Assembly (NCBI GenBank): GCA_017550165.1
Contig: JAFZQH010000034.1
Span: 1 to 64,000 of the forward strand
Direction: 5' to 3'
Source: Lachnospiraceae bacterium
GTDB lineage: Bacteria; Bacillota; Clostridia; Lachnospirales; Lachnospiraceae
Length of the DNA stretch: 64,000 bases
Shown here: positions 8,998-17,987 of the stretch, piece after piece
Layout of the letters: each line of letters begins with the position of its first letter
Position numbering within the stretch: position 1 is the stretch's first letter
The notes under the pieces: generated by a model
Told to the model about the DNA's origin: nothing
What the model saw: the letters and a program-made list of their open reading frames with translations, nothing else
The model's database searches: none
Made by a program: the position numbers and the translations under genes

Positions 8998-9427
8998 TCA
9001 TTCTCCTTATGACATACACAACCACATATGCAGTTACTACAAAGGGCATCATGGGTATGCGGCTTTTTAATCCCACCTTACCGCAGGCAAGAGCCCCCAA
9101 AGAGAAAAGACCCGACATACACATACCCAAAAGCATGACCGTAACAACCGCCGTCACCGGTTCAGCAAGCCCCATTGACAAGAAGACAAGGGCATCACCC
9201 ATTCCGACCTTCCCGGAGGAGATTATCACAGTCAGTGCAAGAAAGGCTCCGGGAATGAGCGCCAACAACACATCGACCGGACTCAGGCCGCCCATCGTGA
9301 CCCTCAAAAGTAATGCCGCCAAGCCGCAGCAGCCACAGCAAACAAGGGATATCTTCCTGTGCCTCATATCGTAATATGTGTTAACTCCCAGATTTATAAA
9401 TGAAATACAAGTGATTAAATGATCCAT
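8990..9427 (-). CDS. Prepilin peptidase, A24 family (second copy)
   Basis: This 145-residue multi-pass protein has both aspartates of the A24 family: YYDMRHRKIS near residue 20 and GKVGMGDALVF near 72 (the GxGD motif). Four or five hydrophobic segments surround them. The family cleaves the leader of type IV and Flp prepilins at the inner face of the membrane. An AGGAG sequence lies six bases before the ATG. The operon also begins with another A24 peptidase at 16225-16767. This copy sits between the two TadE-like genes. Confidence 0.8.
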   Translation of the reverse strand: MDHLITCISFINLGVNTYYDMRHRKISLVCCGCCGLAALLLRVTMGGLSPVDVLLALIPGAFLALTVIISSGKVGMGDALVFLSMGLAEPVTAVVTVMLLGMCMSGLFSLGALACGKVGLKSRIPMMPFVVTAYVVVYVIRRMNG

Positions 9428-9436
9428 ATCTCTCCT

Positions 9437-10129
9437 TTATCTTGAACACTTTGAACATGGCCCCAGTCCGCCCACCTGGCTTATGGGTACCGCTCTTACA
9501 CTTCTTTTCAACCCGCTGCAGTCTTTCGATGAATGGGCACATGTCCCCCATGACGTTATGAAAACCACCGAGGGCATCTTCTTTTTCTTCATGCATCGTT
9601 CGCAGGGATAGTATTTACAGCCGTCCTCATTCCGGCAGGAATCCAGGGAAGCCCCGGATACCACATGGATATCCAAATTAATATGAGTACAGTTGGGGCT
9701 TCTATGGTAGACAATCCCGTTTTTCGCCACATATACTATCTCTTCATCATCCGACTCTTCATTGATATCGTAGCCGGTCCATTTTCTTGCTGCCACACGA
9801 AGCCGGTAATTAAAATCCGACAATCCGAATATATTAAAGGGCACGTGATATGAACTTAAGGACATAAGGACCACCTGATCCTTATTGCCGGTTATCGCTC
9901 CCGTCACCTTACCCAGCGAATCATCTATTCCCGCTGCTTCTCCCACATAGGCGTCCCGGGCAAGGAGCTGGGCTTTCTGCATCATTGAAGTTTCCGATAC
10001 TGTCTGTGTCCTGAAAAGGCCCGTCATGTAAATGACCGACAGTATGAAAAACATAAAAAGGGGCAGGACCAGGGCACATTCAACGGTAAGAGATCCCCGC
10101 AAAAGCCTATCTTTTCTCAAGCATTTCAT
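9437..10129 (-). CDS. TadE-like pseudopilin with duplicated Cys motif
   Basis: The 230-residue protein starts with GSLTVECALVLPLFMFFILS, a TadE-type prepilin motif with the conserved glutamate and a membrane helix. The C-terminal half is unusual. It holds two copies of a pattern of the form V(Y/F), H, C, then PCxxC: first VYVAKNGIVYHRSPNC through YPCERC (about 140-188), then VFITSWGTCAHSSKDC through GPCSKC (about 190-229). Each could bind a metal or form disulfides; this is inference. The N-terminus overlaps the end of the DUF5702 gene by 23 bases. Confidence 0.75.
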   Translation of the reverse strand: MKCLRKDRLLRGSLTVECALVLPLFMFFILSVIYMTGLFRTQTVSETSMMQKAQLLARDAYVGEAAGIDDSLGKVTGAITGNKDQVVLMSLSSYHVPFNIFGLSDFNYRLRVAARKWTGYDINEESDDEEIVYVAKNGIVYHRSPNCTHINLDIHVVSGASLDSCRNEDGCKYYPCERCMKKKKMPSVVFITSWGTCAHSSKDCSGLKRSVRAVPISQVGGLGPCSKCSR

Positions 10130-11522
10130 AACTTATGGACCCTCCGAAATCCATAGCGGACTGACCTATGGCGGTAAAGACATGTTTTACGGTGAAATTC
10201 CCCTGCATGGAGAACCCGTGTAAGCATCTGTCCATGCCAAAGCTGCCGTATTTGTCCGTCATTCTTATATTTGCCTCCATGATGTCCATTGCGCGCCCGC
10301 ATTTATCTGCCTCATTTCTGAGAAACAACAGGGCCCTCAGATATGTCTCGTAATCAAGTCCCTCATTGGTATTCAGGACACCGGTCCCGCCGGGATTGAA
10401 GATGCTCATTATCCCCGTCTTCCAGGTGGCTGCCGTCTTCATAAGGGGGACCTTCCCTCCTTTAAGAAGGGTCCTTACATCACATATGCTCTCAGCGTAG
10501 GCCCACGCAAGCAAAATAGCCTGTTTTACAGCTTCAATGGCTTCAGGAGTAGCGGTGGCCGCACAGAGCACTGCTGCCAGCATGGATGCCTCACCCACCT
10601 TGGCAGAATCCGTCTGGATGTATGCGAAGTTCACTACTTCCCGGATACGCACAAGTTTCTTGGCCACCTCCGCCAGATTGTCCTTATCCTTTCCCTTCCC
10701 CGCTATAATATGCTCTATCTCATAATCCAGGGCATGGGGGGCTTCTTTTCCCTTCTCCCCCTTGCCCTTTCCCGCTGTTGTATAGCAGGTAAATGATTTA
10801 AACAGATATTCCTGAAACAGCAGTTTCTCAGTCAGGGACTTGGAGCTTATCCCCGCGCCCTTAAAGAGATCTGACCTTCTGTTGGTAAGAAGTTTCCCTT
10901 TCTCTACGGATTTTGAAGAGACTGCTCCGCTGCCGCCGAATATCTGAGATAATATGCTTTGGCTTCTGATAGCGCCCAAAGAACTCAATATGCCTCCGGT
11001 TTCTTCATCTCCCAGACCATGAGAGGTGATCTCTTTTTCGTCCTCCCCGTCATCACAGTCTTCTGCCAGGCTTGAAGCATCGGTCAATCCTGCCAGGATA
11101 TCAAGCCCGTAAGCTTTTTTCATATAGGTGACGGCCTGGTCATAAACCTCATTTCCGCACTTATCCGTAAGGAAGAGAAAATTATCAAGGGTGATGTCTC
11201 CTCCGTAACTAAGCGCCAATCCGGCTTCACCTCGAAGACCCGGCATATACTCCTTCATCCGTTCCGATATTTTTTTTGAATTAAATGAGGAGCCTCCGTA
11301 AGCCCCGTCCAGCCCGAAAATGTTGTACCTTTCCAGCAGGGGCCTGTTATATTCCGCCAGGATTGAACCCATGGCGTTTTCACAGTCCATTGCGATCCGG
11401 GCTTTTATAATGGTTGTCCGGGCCAGTTCCGTAAGCGCCGTTGTCATGATAAGAATTATTGACATGGCCAGGCTCAGTAGGACTGTTATGGACCCGGAGG
11501 CATATTTTCTTCTTTTTTTCAT
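10107..11522 (-). CDS. DUF5702 protein of the Tad operon
   Basis: The 471-residue protein begins KKRRKYASGSITVLLSLAMS, followed by a single membrane helix, then LARTTIIKARIAMDCENAMG and SILAEYNRPLLERYNIFGLD. This start is characteristic of DUF5702 proteins encoded beside clostridial Tad genes. It resembles TadG in having a pilin-like N-terminus and a long extracytoplasmic body (about 35-471) rich in Ala, Gly and Lys. The biochemical role is unknown. It lies 11 bp after the Flp pilin gene. Confidence 0.75.
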   Translation of the reverse strand: MKKRRKYASGSITVLLSLAMSIILIMTTALTELARTTIIKARIAMDCENAMGSILAEYNRPLLERYNIFGLDGAYGGSSFNSKKISERMKEYMPGLRGEAGLALSYGGDITLDNFLFLTDKCGNEVYDQAVTYMKKAYGLDILAGLTDASSLAEDCDDGEDEKEITSHGLGDEETGGILSSLGAIRSQSILSQIFGGSGAVSSKSVEKGKLLTNRRSDLFKGAGISSKSLTEKLLFQEYLFKSFTCYTTAGKGKGEKGKEAPHALDYEIEHIIAGKGKDKDNLAEVAKKLVRIREVVNFAYIQTDSAKVGEASMLAAVLCAATATPEAIEAVKQAILLAWAYAESICDVRTLLKGGKVPLMKTAATWKTGIMSIFNPGGTGVLNTNEGLDYETYLRALLFLRNEADKCGRAMDIMEANIRMTDKYGSFGMDRCLHGFSMQGNFTVKHVFTAIGQSAMDFGGSISYEMLEKR

Positions 11523-11533
11523 GGTTTTACATT

Positions 11534-11722
11534 TTAAACCTTTCCGCTTTCAGATTTGATCTTGGAGAAGATCGAGTTCACAAGGGCCGTCATCTGGTCC
11601 TTGAAAATGAGCACAAGCGCTATAAGTACAACCAGGATCAAAATGATCTCTACAGTTCCTACGCCGCTCTCATCCTTGATAAACCTTTTAATGAGTCTTC
11701 CGATTTTTCTCATGCTTCTCAC
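11534..11722 (-). CDS. Flp1-family type IVb major pilin
   Basis: The 62-residue protein has a basic leader (RSMRKIGRLIKRFIKDE), then SGVGTVEIILILVVLIALVL. The G-V-E cleavage region and single hydrophobic helix match Flp1-like pilins of Gram-positive Tad systems. It is the probable structural subunit of the fibre. An AGGAGG-like site precedes the start. It sits between tadC and the DUF5702 gene, and its small size and central place support the assignment. Confidence 0.85.
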   Translation of the reverse strand: MRSMRKIGRLIKRFIKDESGVGTVEIILILVVLIALVLIFKDQMTALVNSIFSKIKSESGKV

Positions 11723-11736
11723 CTCCTTTCCATGTG

Positions 11737-13245
11737 CTATAAGCTCAAACTCATAAATGCCGGTGCCATGACAATGACCAGCACTATTCCCATCATGATC
11801 CCCATGGGAAGGAGCAGCTTGGTGGTCGCCTGCTCTCCCAGAACCTTTGCATTGCTCTTTCTTATCTCAAAACTCTGACGGACTTCCGCATTCAGGCTGT
11901 CCGTAAGTCCTGCCAGGCCCTTCTTCATACTCTGGGTCACCAGAGTGGCAAACCTTTTATAGCAGGGTATACGGCAGCGATCGCCAAAATCTTCTATGGC
12001 AGTACCCTCCGGTTTTCCATTCTGCATCTCCCTCAGGGTGATCAGCATTTCCTCATAAACATAATGCTTTCCGCCCCCGGCCTCCAGAGATGCGAGATAA
12101 TTATCCACCACTCTCCCCCATGCGTTCACAAGGGATATCCCCGCGGATATCATCAAGGTAAGCTTGCTGACAAATTCAGGATAATCAAGGGTCATCTCAT
12201 CATTTCTTTTTTGAACCCCTTCCTTAACCTCCCTTTTCATTGAAACAAATACGGCCGCCACGGCACCGAGGCCCAGAAAGAGCAGGCCCATATGGGATCC
12301 TTTAGGCTTATCCTTCCAGGATATATCCACCCCTGCCACCTGATCGGGAAGAGTATAGTAATCCTCATTGATACTGTTTTCTTCCGAATTCTTCAGGGCA
12401 TCGGAAATGTCGGATATCAGCTGTTCCTCCCGGCCGGCCTTCGGCATGACCAGGTTAAAGGACCAGTCCTGTGTACGTTTCATATCCCTGTATTCCAGGA
12501 CAGCCGTTACTTCAAAAGGGTATTTTTTCTCCCCTGACTTCTCCAGCTGCTCTTTTAACTTCTCACTGTGAAAATGGCCCTCTCCGTCGATAACCTCGTA
12601 GTCAGAGAACCTCCAGGACACATCCACTATCCCGTCATGGCATGAGTTTGGCATTTTCACATCCGAGGAAATGTCTCCTTCTTTTCCTCCCGTAAATGTT
12701 TCCTTAAGAGAGGCAAACTCTTCCTCCATGATCTTCTCCATTTCGGAACTTGAGTATTCCTTCTCCCGGACCACCATATTAAAATCCTCTTTCGTATCCC
12801 CTATCTCCGCCACCATTGCCACGCTTTTCTCTCCCTGTCCGTAATCACTTCTTTTAATGCGGTTATCCTCTATGACACCGCTGAAGACATCGGAGACACA
12901 CACGGTAAAACCAAGGAAACAGAAGGCACACATGACCATAAGAGCATTGCATACCGTCTTCTTCTTATGCTTTTCAAAGAGTTCTCTTCTCTTCCGGGTC
13001 GGATGGATAAGCCTCAGATTGTCGGCCGTGTCCCCTCCCCAGAAGTAATCATCCACCTTGTACCAGTCGGGCCAGACTTTAGACCAAAGCGCGAACAAAA
13101 AATCCGCATAGATAAGGAATGCCCGCTTGATCCCTTTTTCAGCTTCATTTTCAACCTTATCCTCTTCTTCCTTTTTCCCTGTCTGTATCAGGGCACATAT
13201 CAACCCCGCTCCCAGCACGGCTATTAAAACTATCCAGATCCACAT
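11737..13245 (-). CDS. TadC-like type II secretion F-family membrane protein
   Basis: The 502-residue protein carries N-terminal membrane segments (about 1-20 and 104-125), a long charged extracytoplasmic region (about 130-320), a helix near 325-345, and a C-terminal T2SSF-like domain with ISAGISLVNAWGRVVDNYL, a second cytoplasmic repeat, and a final helix pair (LLLPMGIMMGIVLVIVMAPA). TadC pairs with TadB to form the membrane platform of the pilus machine. The extra extracytoplasmic insert makes it longer than usual TadC proteins (about 300 residues). Confidence 0.75.
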   Translation of the reverse strand: MWIWIVLIAVLGAGLICALIQTGKKEEEDKVENEAEKGIKRAFLIYADFLFALWSKVWPDWYKVDDYFWGGDTADNLRLIHPTRKRRELFEKHKKKTVCNALMVMCAFCFLGFTVCVSDVFSGVIEDNRIKRSDYGQGEKSVAMVAEIGDTKEDFNMVVREKEYSSSEMEKIMEEEFASLKETFTGGKEGDISSDVKMPNSCHDGIVDVSWRFSDYEVIDGEGHFHSEKLKEQLEKSGEKKYPFEVTAVLEYRDMKRTQDWSFNLVMPKAGREEQLISDISDALKNSEENSINEDYYTLPDQVAGVDISWKDKPKGSHMGLLFLGLGAVAAVFVSMKREVKEGVQKRNDEMTLDYPEFVSKLTLMISAGISLVNAWGRVVDNYLASLEAGGGKHYVYEEMLITLREMQNGKPEGTAIEDFGDRCRIPCYKRFATLVTQSMKKGLAGLTDSLNAEVRQSFEIRKSNAKVLGEQATTKLLLPMGIMMGIVLVIVMAPAFMSLSL

Positions 13246-13248
13246 ACT

Positions 13249-14043
13249 TTATACCTCTATAGATAAAATCCTTTCTCCAAGCTTTATTGACGCAAAATAG
13301 GCCACCATGCAAACACTCATGATCACATTACCGATCAGATTGTCGTAGAGCACATCCAGAAATCCCGGTGATGTCAGCTTTACAAAGCATATGATCCCAA
13401 GGGGCACCACCGTCATGATCCTTTGCTCCATCTGTTTTCCTGCCACCATGGTTTCTATCTCTTTCATAACTTCCACCTTCTCGGAAATGGTGTTGGAGGT
13501 GGCGGCAATTATGGATTTCATGCTTCCTCCGGATTTCTTGGCTACGGCAAAGCTTTCCGAGAAGGTTCTGATATCCTCTATACCCGTACGATCGGCAAGA
13601 TCAAGGATCAGGTCCCCTATGGGGATATTCATGGAGCTTTTCCTTTCGATATACATAAACTCCCTTGTAATATCAGCATCCTCACCATACAGCTCACTCA
13701 GCTGCTTCCTGCTTTCCTTCCACGCATTCTCGATGGAATAGCCTGCATTTACCCCGGCGGATAAAAAATTAATGCCGTCTTTGAACTGAAGGCATAGGCT
13801 GCCAAGCCTTCTGTGTTTCTTTTTCTTCCTTTGTGACTCCAGGATTATAAGGGATGCGGGAGATAAGACCAGACAGACTATCAGATTGTCATAGAAACAG
13901 AAGGCGATAAACCAAACGGCCAGCAGCGAGAGCATTTCGCTCAGGAAAAGTTCCTTTTTCGTAAAATAATACTCATCGTATTCCCATATGTAGCCTTCAG
14001 GGGGATTAATGATATCCCGAAGGCGTTCAATCCATTTTTTCAT
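13249..14043 (-). CDS. TadB-like type II secretion F-family membrane protein
   Basis: The chosen start at 14043 (KKWIERLRDIINPPEG) follows AGGAGG by six bases and gives 264 residues; an upstream in-frame start at 14076 lacks such a site. Two N-terminal membrane helices (about 38-70) and two C-terminal helices frame a cytoplasmic T2SSF domain with LSAGVNAGYSIENAWKESR and an AKKSGGSMKSIIAATSNTIS segment. TadB forms the inner-membrane platform contacted by the TadA ATPase. The 5' end overlaps tadA by 17 bases. Confidence 0.8.
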   Translation of the reverse strand: MKKWIERLRDIINPPEGYIWEYDEYYFTKKELFLSEMLSLLAVWFIAFCFYDNLIVCLVLSPASLIILESQRKKKKHRRLGSLCLQFKDGINFLSAGVNAGYSIENAWKESRKQLSELYGEDADITREFMYIERKSSMNIPIGDLILDLADRTGIEDIRTFSESFAVAKKSGGSMKSIIAATSNTISEKVEVMKEIETMVAGKQMEQRIMTVVPLGIICFVKLTSPGFLDVLYDNLIGNVIMSVCMVAYFASIKLGERILSIEV

Positions 14044-15244
14044 CAAGAACCTCCTTATCGTAACCGGCGAAGACAAGCTTATCCCTGTGTTCCAGTTGAT
14101 CGACCATTACAAGTTCTCCATCACGCCGGTCAAAAATACTCCTTAAAACTATGCGGCCGTCTATGTAGCCCATTACCTCATCTATGCAGATGATCTTTCG
14201 CGACCGGTCACGCATACGGCCAAGGTGGACAATAATATCTATCCCCGATGCGATCTGCCGCTCCACTGCCTCCAGAGGCAGCTCCATCCCCATTAAGACC
14301 ATGGTTTCGATCCTTGAAAGCATATCCTCGGGGGAATTGGCATGTCCTGTGGATAAGGAGCCATCATGCCCCGTATTCATGGCCTGGAGCATATCGATAG
14401 CCTCACTCCCTCTTATCTCTCCCACAATGATACGGTCGGGTCTCATTCTGAGGGATGACTTTATCAGCGACCGGATATCGATGGGCTCACAGCCTGATGC
14501 GTTGGAATTCCTGGTCTCCAGTGACACCAGGTTGGGAATCCCCGTTATGGAAAGCTCAGCCGAATCCTCGATGGTGATGATCCTCTCATCCGCAGGAATG
14601 AAGTCCGAGAGGATATTGAGGAAGGTAGTTTTCCCCGACCCGGTACCCCCGCTTATGAAGATGTTGTATTTGCTCCTGACCAGGATCTTCAGGAATTCCG
14701 CTGCCTCTGCCGTTATGGCACCGTTATTGATAAGATCCTCCATCTCCATGCGCTTTCTGGGAAAACGCCGGATGGTAAGGATCGGACCGTTTAACGCAAT
14801 GGGCTTTAACACCACATTTACCCTGGAACCGTCGGGCAGTCTTGCATCCACTATGGGACTGGCCTCATTGACAACCCTGTTGCAGTATCCCACTATCTGC
14901 TGGATTATGTTGTCCAGCTTGTCAGCCCTTGAAAATGACCTGTCCCATCGTTCTATACGGCCGTTTTTCTCCAAAAATATGGCATCCGGGCCGTTAACCA
15001 TGATCTCGGTGATCTCCGGATCCTCGATAAGTTCCTGGATTATGTCCAGCTGCCGAAGTTCGTAGAACACCTCGTTATATATCTGCTGCCTTGCATCCAG
15101 CGGAAGGTAGGTATTTCTGCAATACTCCCCCACCGCATCATCTATGGCAGCCCTGATGCTTTCATCCGATACCTCGCATCCCACATCCATGCGGGATAAG
15201 ACCTCAGCCCTGATGGTTTCGTATGCGTTATCATACATAGGCAT
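14027..15244 (-). CDS. TadA/CpaF pilus assembly ATPase
   Basis: The 405-residue protein has the CpaF family layout. An N-terminal domain includes DPEITEIMVNGPD and the ATPase core has GGTGSGKTTFLN (Walker A, near 200), an Asp box ITIEDSAELSI, Walker B RIIVGEIRGSEA, and a His box TGHDGSLSTGHANS. It powers Flp pilus assembly from the cytoplasmic face. ATG at 15244 is preceded by GGAGGAA; the longer frame from 15307 would overlap tadZ by 77 bases and has no such site. Confidence 0.9.
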   Translation of the reverse strand: MPMYDNAYETIRAEVLSRMDVGCEVSDESIRAAIDDAVGEYCRNTYLPLDARQQIYNEVFYELRQLDIIQELIEDPEITEIMVNGPDAIFLEKNGRIERWDRSFSRADKLDNIIQQIVGYCNRVVNEASPIVDARLPDGSRVNVVLKPIALNGPILTIRRFPRKRMEMEDLINNGAITAEAAEFLKILVRSKYNIFISGGTGSGKTTFLNILSDFIPADERIITIEDSAELSITGIPNLVSLETRNSNASGCEPIDIRSLIKSSLRMRPDRIIVGEIRGSEAIDMLQAMNTGHDGSLSTGHANSPEDMLSRIETMVLMGMELPLEAVERQIASGIDIIVHLGRMRDRSRKIICIDEVMGYIDGRIVLRSIFDRRDGELVMVDQLEHRDKLVFAGYDKEVLDEKMD

Positions 15245-16253
15245 TGCAGTATTCCTCCACGCATAAGCCTCTGATGCTTCCGGCGAAGGATCCGTTACCC
15301 AGGGCATTCAGGTAATCCTGCGCATTCCCGGCTCCCATGATCTCAGGTACCTCCACCTTGATCACCTTATCCAATACCCAATCTTTCTGGGTATTTCGCA
15401 TATATTCCTCGAACTGCATTATCTTTCCCTGGGAGAAGAAATCATGGCGCTCCGGCATATATATCACCGAACATTTCTCCATGATGGCCGAAAGACCTTC
15501 CACGGTGTCTCCCATATCAAGGATAAGAACGCTGTAATCCGTCTGTTCTTCTATGGTGGAAATGAACTCCAGCCACTCAGACGCTGTCACGGATTTCAGA
15601 TCCTCCGAATAGAGGGCGGGATAAATGTATTCCATGCCGTTTAAGCGGCAGGTCATGCCTGAGATCTTGTACCGCATATTACCGCTCTTCTGACGCTGAT
15701 AAAAAATGGCATCCAGCAGATCTCCCTTATAATTTCCCTCAAGGATCCCGTTCAGGCCTGAGTATTCCTCCATGTTCAGATACAGGACCTTCTTATCCTT
15801 TGCCAAAAGCTGCCCCAGAGATAAGGCCAGGGATGTCTTTCCGACTCTTCTTACAGGTGAATAGACTCCTATGATCCGCAGGCCTCTGCCTGTACAATAG
15901 GTTCCCATATCCTCCCGGACACAATCTGCATAGATATCCAGCACCTGGGTTATTATCCTTTCTGAACTCTGATACTTATATATGACCGGGTAGTCGGAAA
16001 ACTTACGCGATACGCTGCCCTCAGAGAGAATGATGATCTTCTCGATACCCAGACTCTCCATCTCCTCACTCAGTAAGGAGTCCGATATCAGGAGCACATC
16101 TATCCTGTGCTCTCTTGCATAGGACAGGCATCTCTCCTCATCGGTAAAAACCTTGATGTCAAATACGTCCCGTCCTTTCACTGTGTAGTGATCAAGAAAG
16201 TTCCTTACAAATCGGCTTTCCCAATCACATAATGCCAATGTTGCCCGTTCCAA
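15231..16253 (-). CDS. TadZ/CpaE-like pilus localisation ATPase
   Basis: The protein starts with TTG at 16253 after GGAGGTG and has 340 residues. An N-terminal receiver-like domain (about 1-110, VLLISDSLL) lacks a full phosphorylation set. The C-terminal half is a ParA/MinD-like ATPase with IGVYSPVRRVGKTSLALSLG (deviant Walker A) and VLILDMGDTVEGLSAIME. TadZ proteins mark the pole or site of Tad assembly. It overlaps the first prepilin peptidase gene by 29 bases and tadA by 14, consistent with a coupled operon. Confidence 0.8.
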   Translation of the reverse strand: MERATLALCDWESRFVRNFLDHYTVKGRDVFDIKVFTDEERCLSYAREHRIDVLLISDSLLSEEMESLGIEKIIILSEGSVSRKFSDYPVIYKYQSSERIITQVLDIYADCVREDMGTYCTGRGLRIIGVYSPVRRVGKTSLALSLGQLLAKDKKVLYLNMEEYSGLNGILEGNYKGDLLDAIFYQRQKSGNMRYKISGMTCRLNGMEYIYPALYSEDLKSVTASEWLEFISTIEEQTDYSVLILDMGDTVEGLSAIMEKCSVIYMPERHDFFSQGKIMQFEEYMRNTQKDWVLDKVIKVEVPEIMGAGNAQDYLNALGNGSFAGSIRGLCVEEYCNAYV

Positions 16254-16767
16254 TAACACACCTCCAATACAGATAAACAATAAAGCCTGCCAGGATAAAA
16301 CCTGAAAAACTCACCACATTTCCGTCTCCTTCTTCCCTGACACAGTAGGGTGAGACGGTCTTTGTCAGAAAAAGTCCCGTGAAATAAGCTGCAAGATATT
16401 GCATACGAATGACAAGATTTTTCTTATAGATCATTTTAAAGAGAGCATAGATCGCTCCTAAGAACATTGAGATCACCAAAACTATATTAAAATCCCTTAT
16501 TCCCGTTACTGCCGATACAAGACAGTAGAGTTTGATGTCTCCCGCGCCGAACATTCCGAATATAAATAAGATCAGGAGGATCCCAAGGGGATAGATGCTT
16601 CCCAGCATAAAATCCCCCAGGGCGGCTGCATCGGTTACGATCCTGGCTCCCAGGAGGGCGGCGTACCCGATGACAACTATTATATTTGGAATTCTTTTAT
16701 CCTTAACATCGAAAATGGTGGCTGCGGTAAGAACCAGTATAAGTATTCCCGGTTCAACCGGCTGCAA
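16225..16767 (-). CDS. Prepilin peptidase, A24 family (TadV-like)
   Basis: The 180-residue protein is mostly membrane helices. IFDVKDKRIPN (near 20) and GMFGAGDIKLYCL (near 90) carry the two catalytic aspartates of A24 peptidases. The likely start is TTG at 16767, seven bases after GGAGGTGAT; the GTG at 16776 lies inside the ribosome site. As first gene of the operon it follows a clear sigma-A promoter (16804-16832). It probably matures the Flp1 pilin, with the second copy at 8990-9427 possibly serving the TadE-like proteins. Confidence 0.85.
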   Translation of the reverse strand: MQPVEPGILILVLTAATIFDVKDKRIPNIIVVIGYAALLGARIVTDAAALGDFMLGSIYPLGILLILFIFGMFGAGDIKLYCLVSAVTGIRDFNIVLVISMFLGAIYALFKMIYKKNLVIRMQYLAAYFTGLFLTKTVSPYCVREEGDGNVVSFSGFILAGFIVYLYWRCVIGTGNIGIM

Positions 16768-16803
16768 AATGATCACCTCCGTTTACTAATTTTTACAAAG
16801 CCG

Positions 16804-16832
16804 ATTATACACACTCATATTCCCTTTGTCTA
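16804..16832 (-). promoter_or_regulatory. Sigma-A promoter of the Tad operon
   Basis: On the minus strand TAGACA (16827-16832), a 17-nt spacer and TATAAT (16804-16809) lie 36 bases before the first gene's TTG start. The match to consensus is 5/6 and 6/6. No operator palindrome was seen next to it. Confidence 0.8.
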
Positions 16833-16930
16833 CAGTAATTTTATATTTTGTTAAATCATTACAAATTCTCGCTGCGCATTTCATACTCTTTTTGTATATC
16901 ATTACATAAATTCCCATTTATCGGGTAATC

Positions 16931-16956
16931 AAAAAGGAGACTCCCTTAAGCCTCCT
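16931..16956 (-). terminator. Intrinsic terminator after pilT
   Basis: On the minus strand AGGAGGCT pairs with AGTCTCCT (8 bp, one G-U), with loop TAAGGG, followed by TTTTT. It starts 3 bases after the pilT stop codon and separates the RNA-metabolism block from the Tad operon. Confidence 0.85.
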
Positions 16957-16958
16957 CT

Positions 16959-17987
16959 TTATCTTCCACCGGAAAACTTCTTCATTGTCTCTTCATCTAT
17001 CTCCTGCCTGAGATAGAGGTTATAGATGGCATCATCCATCAGCTGCATGCCCTCTGCCCTGCCCTTCTTCATGGCAAGGGGTATCTGGGCTATCTTATCC
17101 TCCTGCAGAAGCTGCTTGATCTCTGCATTATTGAACATCAGCTCAAATGCAGGCACTCTCCCTCCGCCCCGAACACTGGATAGAAGCTGCCTGCAGATAA
17201 CGGCATTTAAGACATTTCCCAGCTGACTTCTTATCTGGGGCTGGTTATAAGGCGGGAACATGTCTATTATCCGCTGTATGGCGCTTACGCAGTCCATGGT
17301 ATGCATGGCAGTAAATACCATATGCCCCGTCTCTGCTGCCATCAATGCCAGGTTGACCGTCTCGCAGCAATCCAGCTCTCCCACCAGGATAACATCCGCA
17401 TCTTCCCTCAGTGCCGCATAGAGCGCATCCCGATAGGACATGGTATCTATCCCTATCTCTCTTTGATTGACTATGGCTTTATCATGATGATAGAGATACT
17501 CGATAGGATCTTCTATGGTTATGATATGTACCTTCCTGGTATGATTGATCACATCTATAAGGCTTGCGAGAGTAGTTGTCTTACCTCCTCCCGTAGGTCC
17601 CGTTACTATGATAAGACCTCTTTGAAGCCTGGTAAGCTCAACTACCCCGTAGGGAATGTCAAGATCATTGGGCGTGGGGATCTTTTTCGGGAAAAGCCGG
17701 ATGGCCGCCGCCAGGTTCCCTCTCTGCCTGAAAAGGTTAACACGGAATCTGCCGGTACTCGGCAGGGAATATGAAAAATCTGCTTCACCGTTCTTTATGA
17801 AGCGTTCCTTTACATCATCAGTCAGGTAATACTCTATCATCCTGCCGATCTCCGCGGAATCCATCTTATCAGGAAAGAGTTCCACCAGTTCCCCGTTGAC
17901 CCGGCATCTGGGTGATATCCCGGATGTCAGATGCACGTCCGTTGCCAGTTTTTCAACTGCGGTGTTCAATAATTCTTCAAGGGTCAT
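16959..17987 (-). CDS. pilT: PilT-like type IV pilus retraction ATPase
   Basis: ATG at 17987 follows AGGAGGG and gives 342 residues; the earlier ATG at 18023 overlaps trhP by 47 bases. The N-terminal half is the PAS-like domain with ATDVHLTSGISPRCRVNGEL. The core has TGPTGGGKTTTLASLID (Walker A), IITIEDPIEYLYHH (Asp box) and AAETGHMVFTAMHTMD (His box). Walker B reads VILVGELDCCET where the family normally has GEMRD-ET, so a conserved Arg-Asp pair is replaced. No pilB, pilC or major pilin gene is near, and whether it serves the Tad pilus is unknown. Confidence 0.85.
   Translation of the reverse strand: MTLEELLNTAVEKLATDVHLTSGISPRCRVNGELVELFPDKMDSAEIGRMIEYYLTDDVKERFIKNGEADFSYSLPSTGRFRVNLFRQRGNLAAAIRLFPKKIPTPNDLDIPYGVVELTRLQRGLIIVTGPTGGGKTTTLASLIDVINHTRKVHIITIEDPIEYLYHHDKAIVNQREIGIDTMSYRDALYAALREDADVILVGELDCCETVNLALMAAETGHMVFTAMHTMDCVSAIQRIIDMFPPYNQPQIRSQLGNVLNAVICRQLLSSVRGGGRVPAFELMFNNAEIKQLLQEDKIAQIPLAMKKGRAEGMQLMDDAIYNLYLRQEIDEETMKKFSGGR

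Noticed and set aside
14184..15065. Plus-strand reading frame opposite the TadA ATPase
   Set aside because: It mirrors codon bias of the real gene on the other strand and shows no family features.
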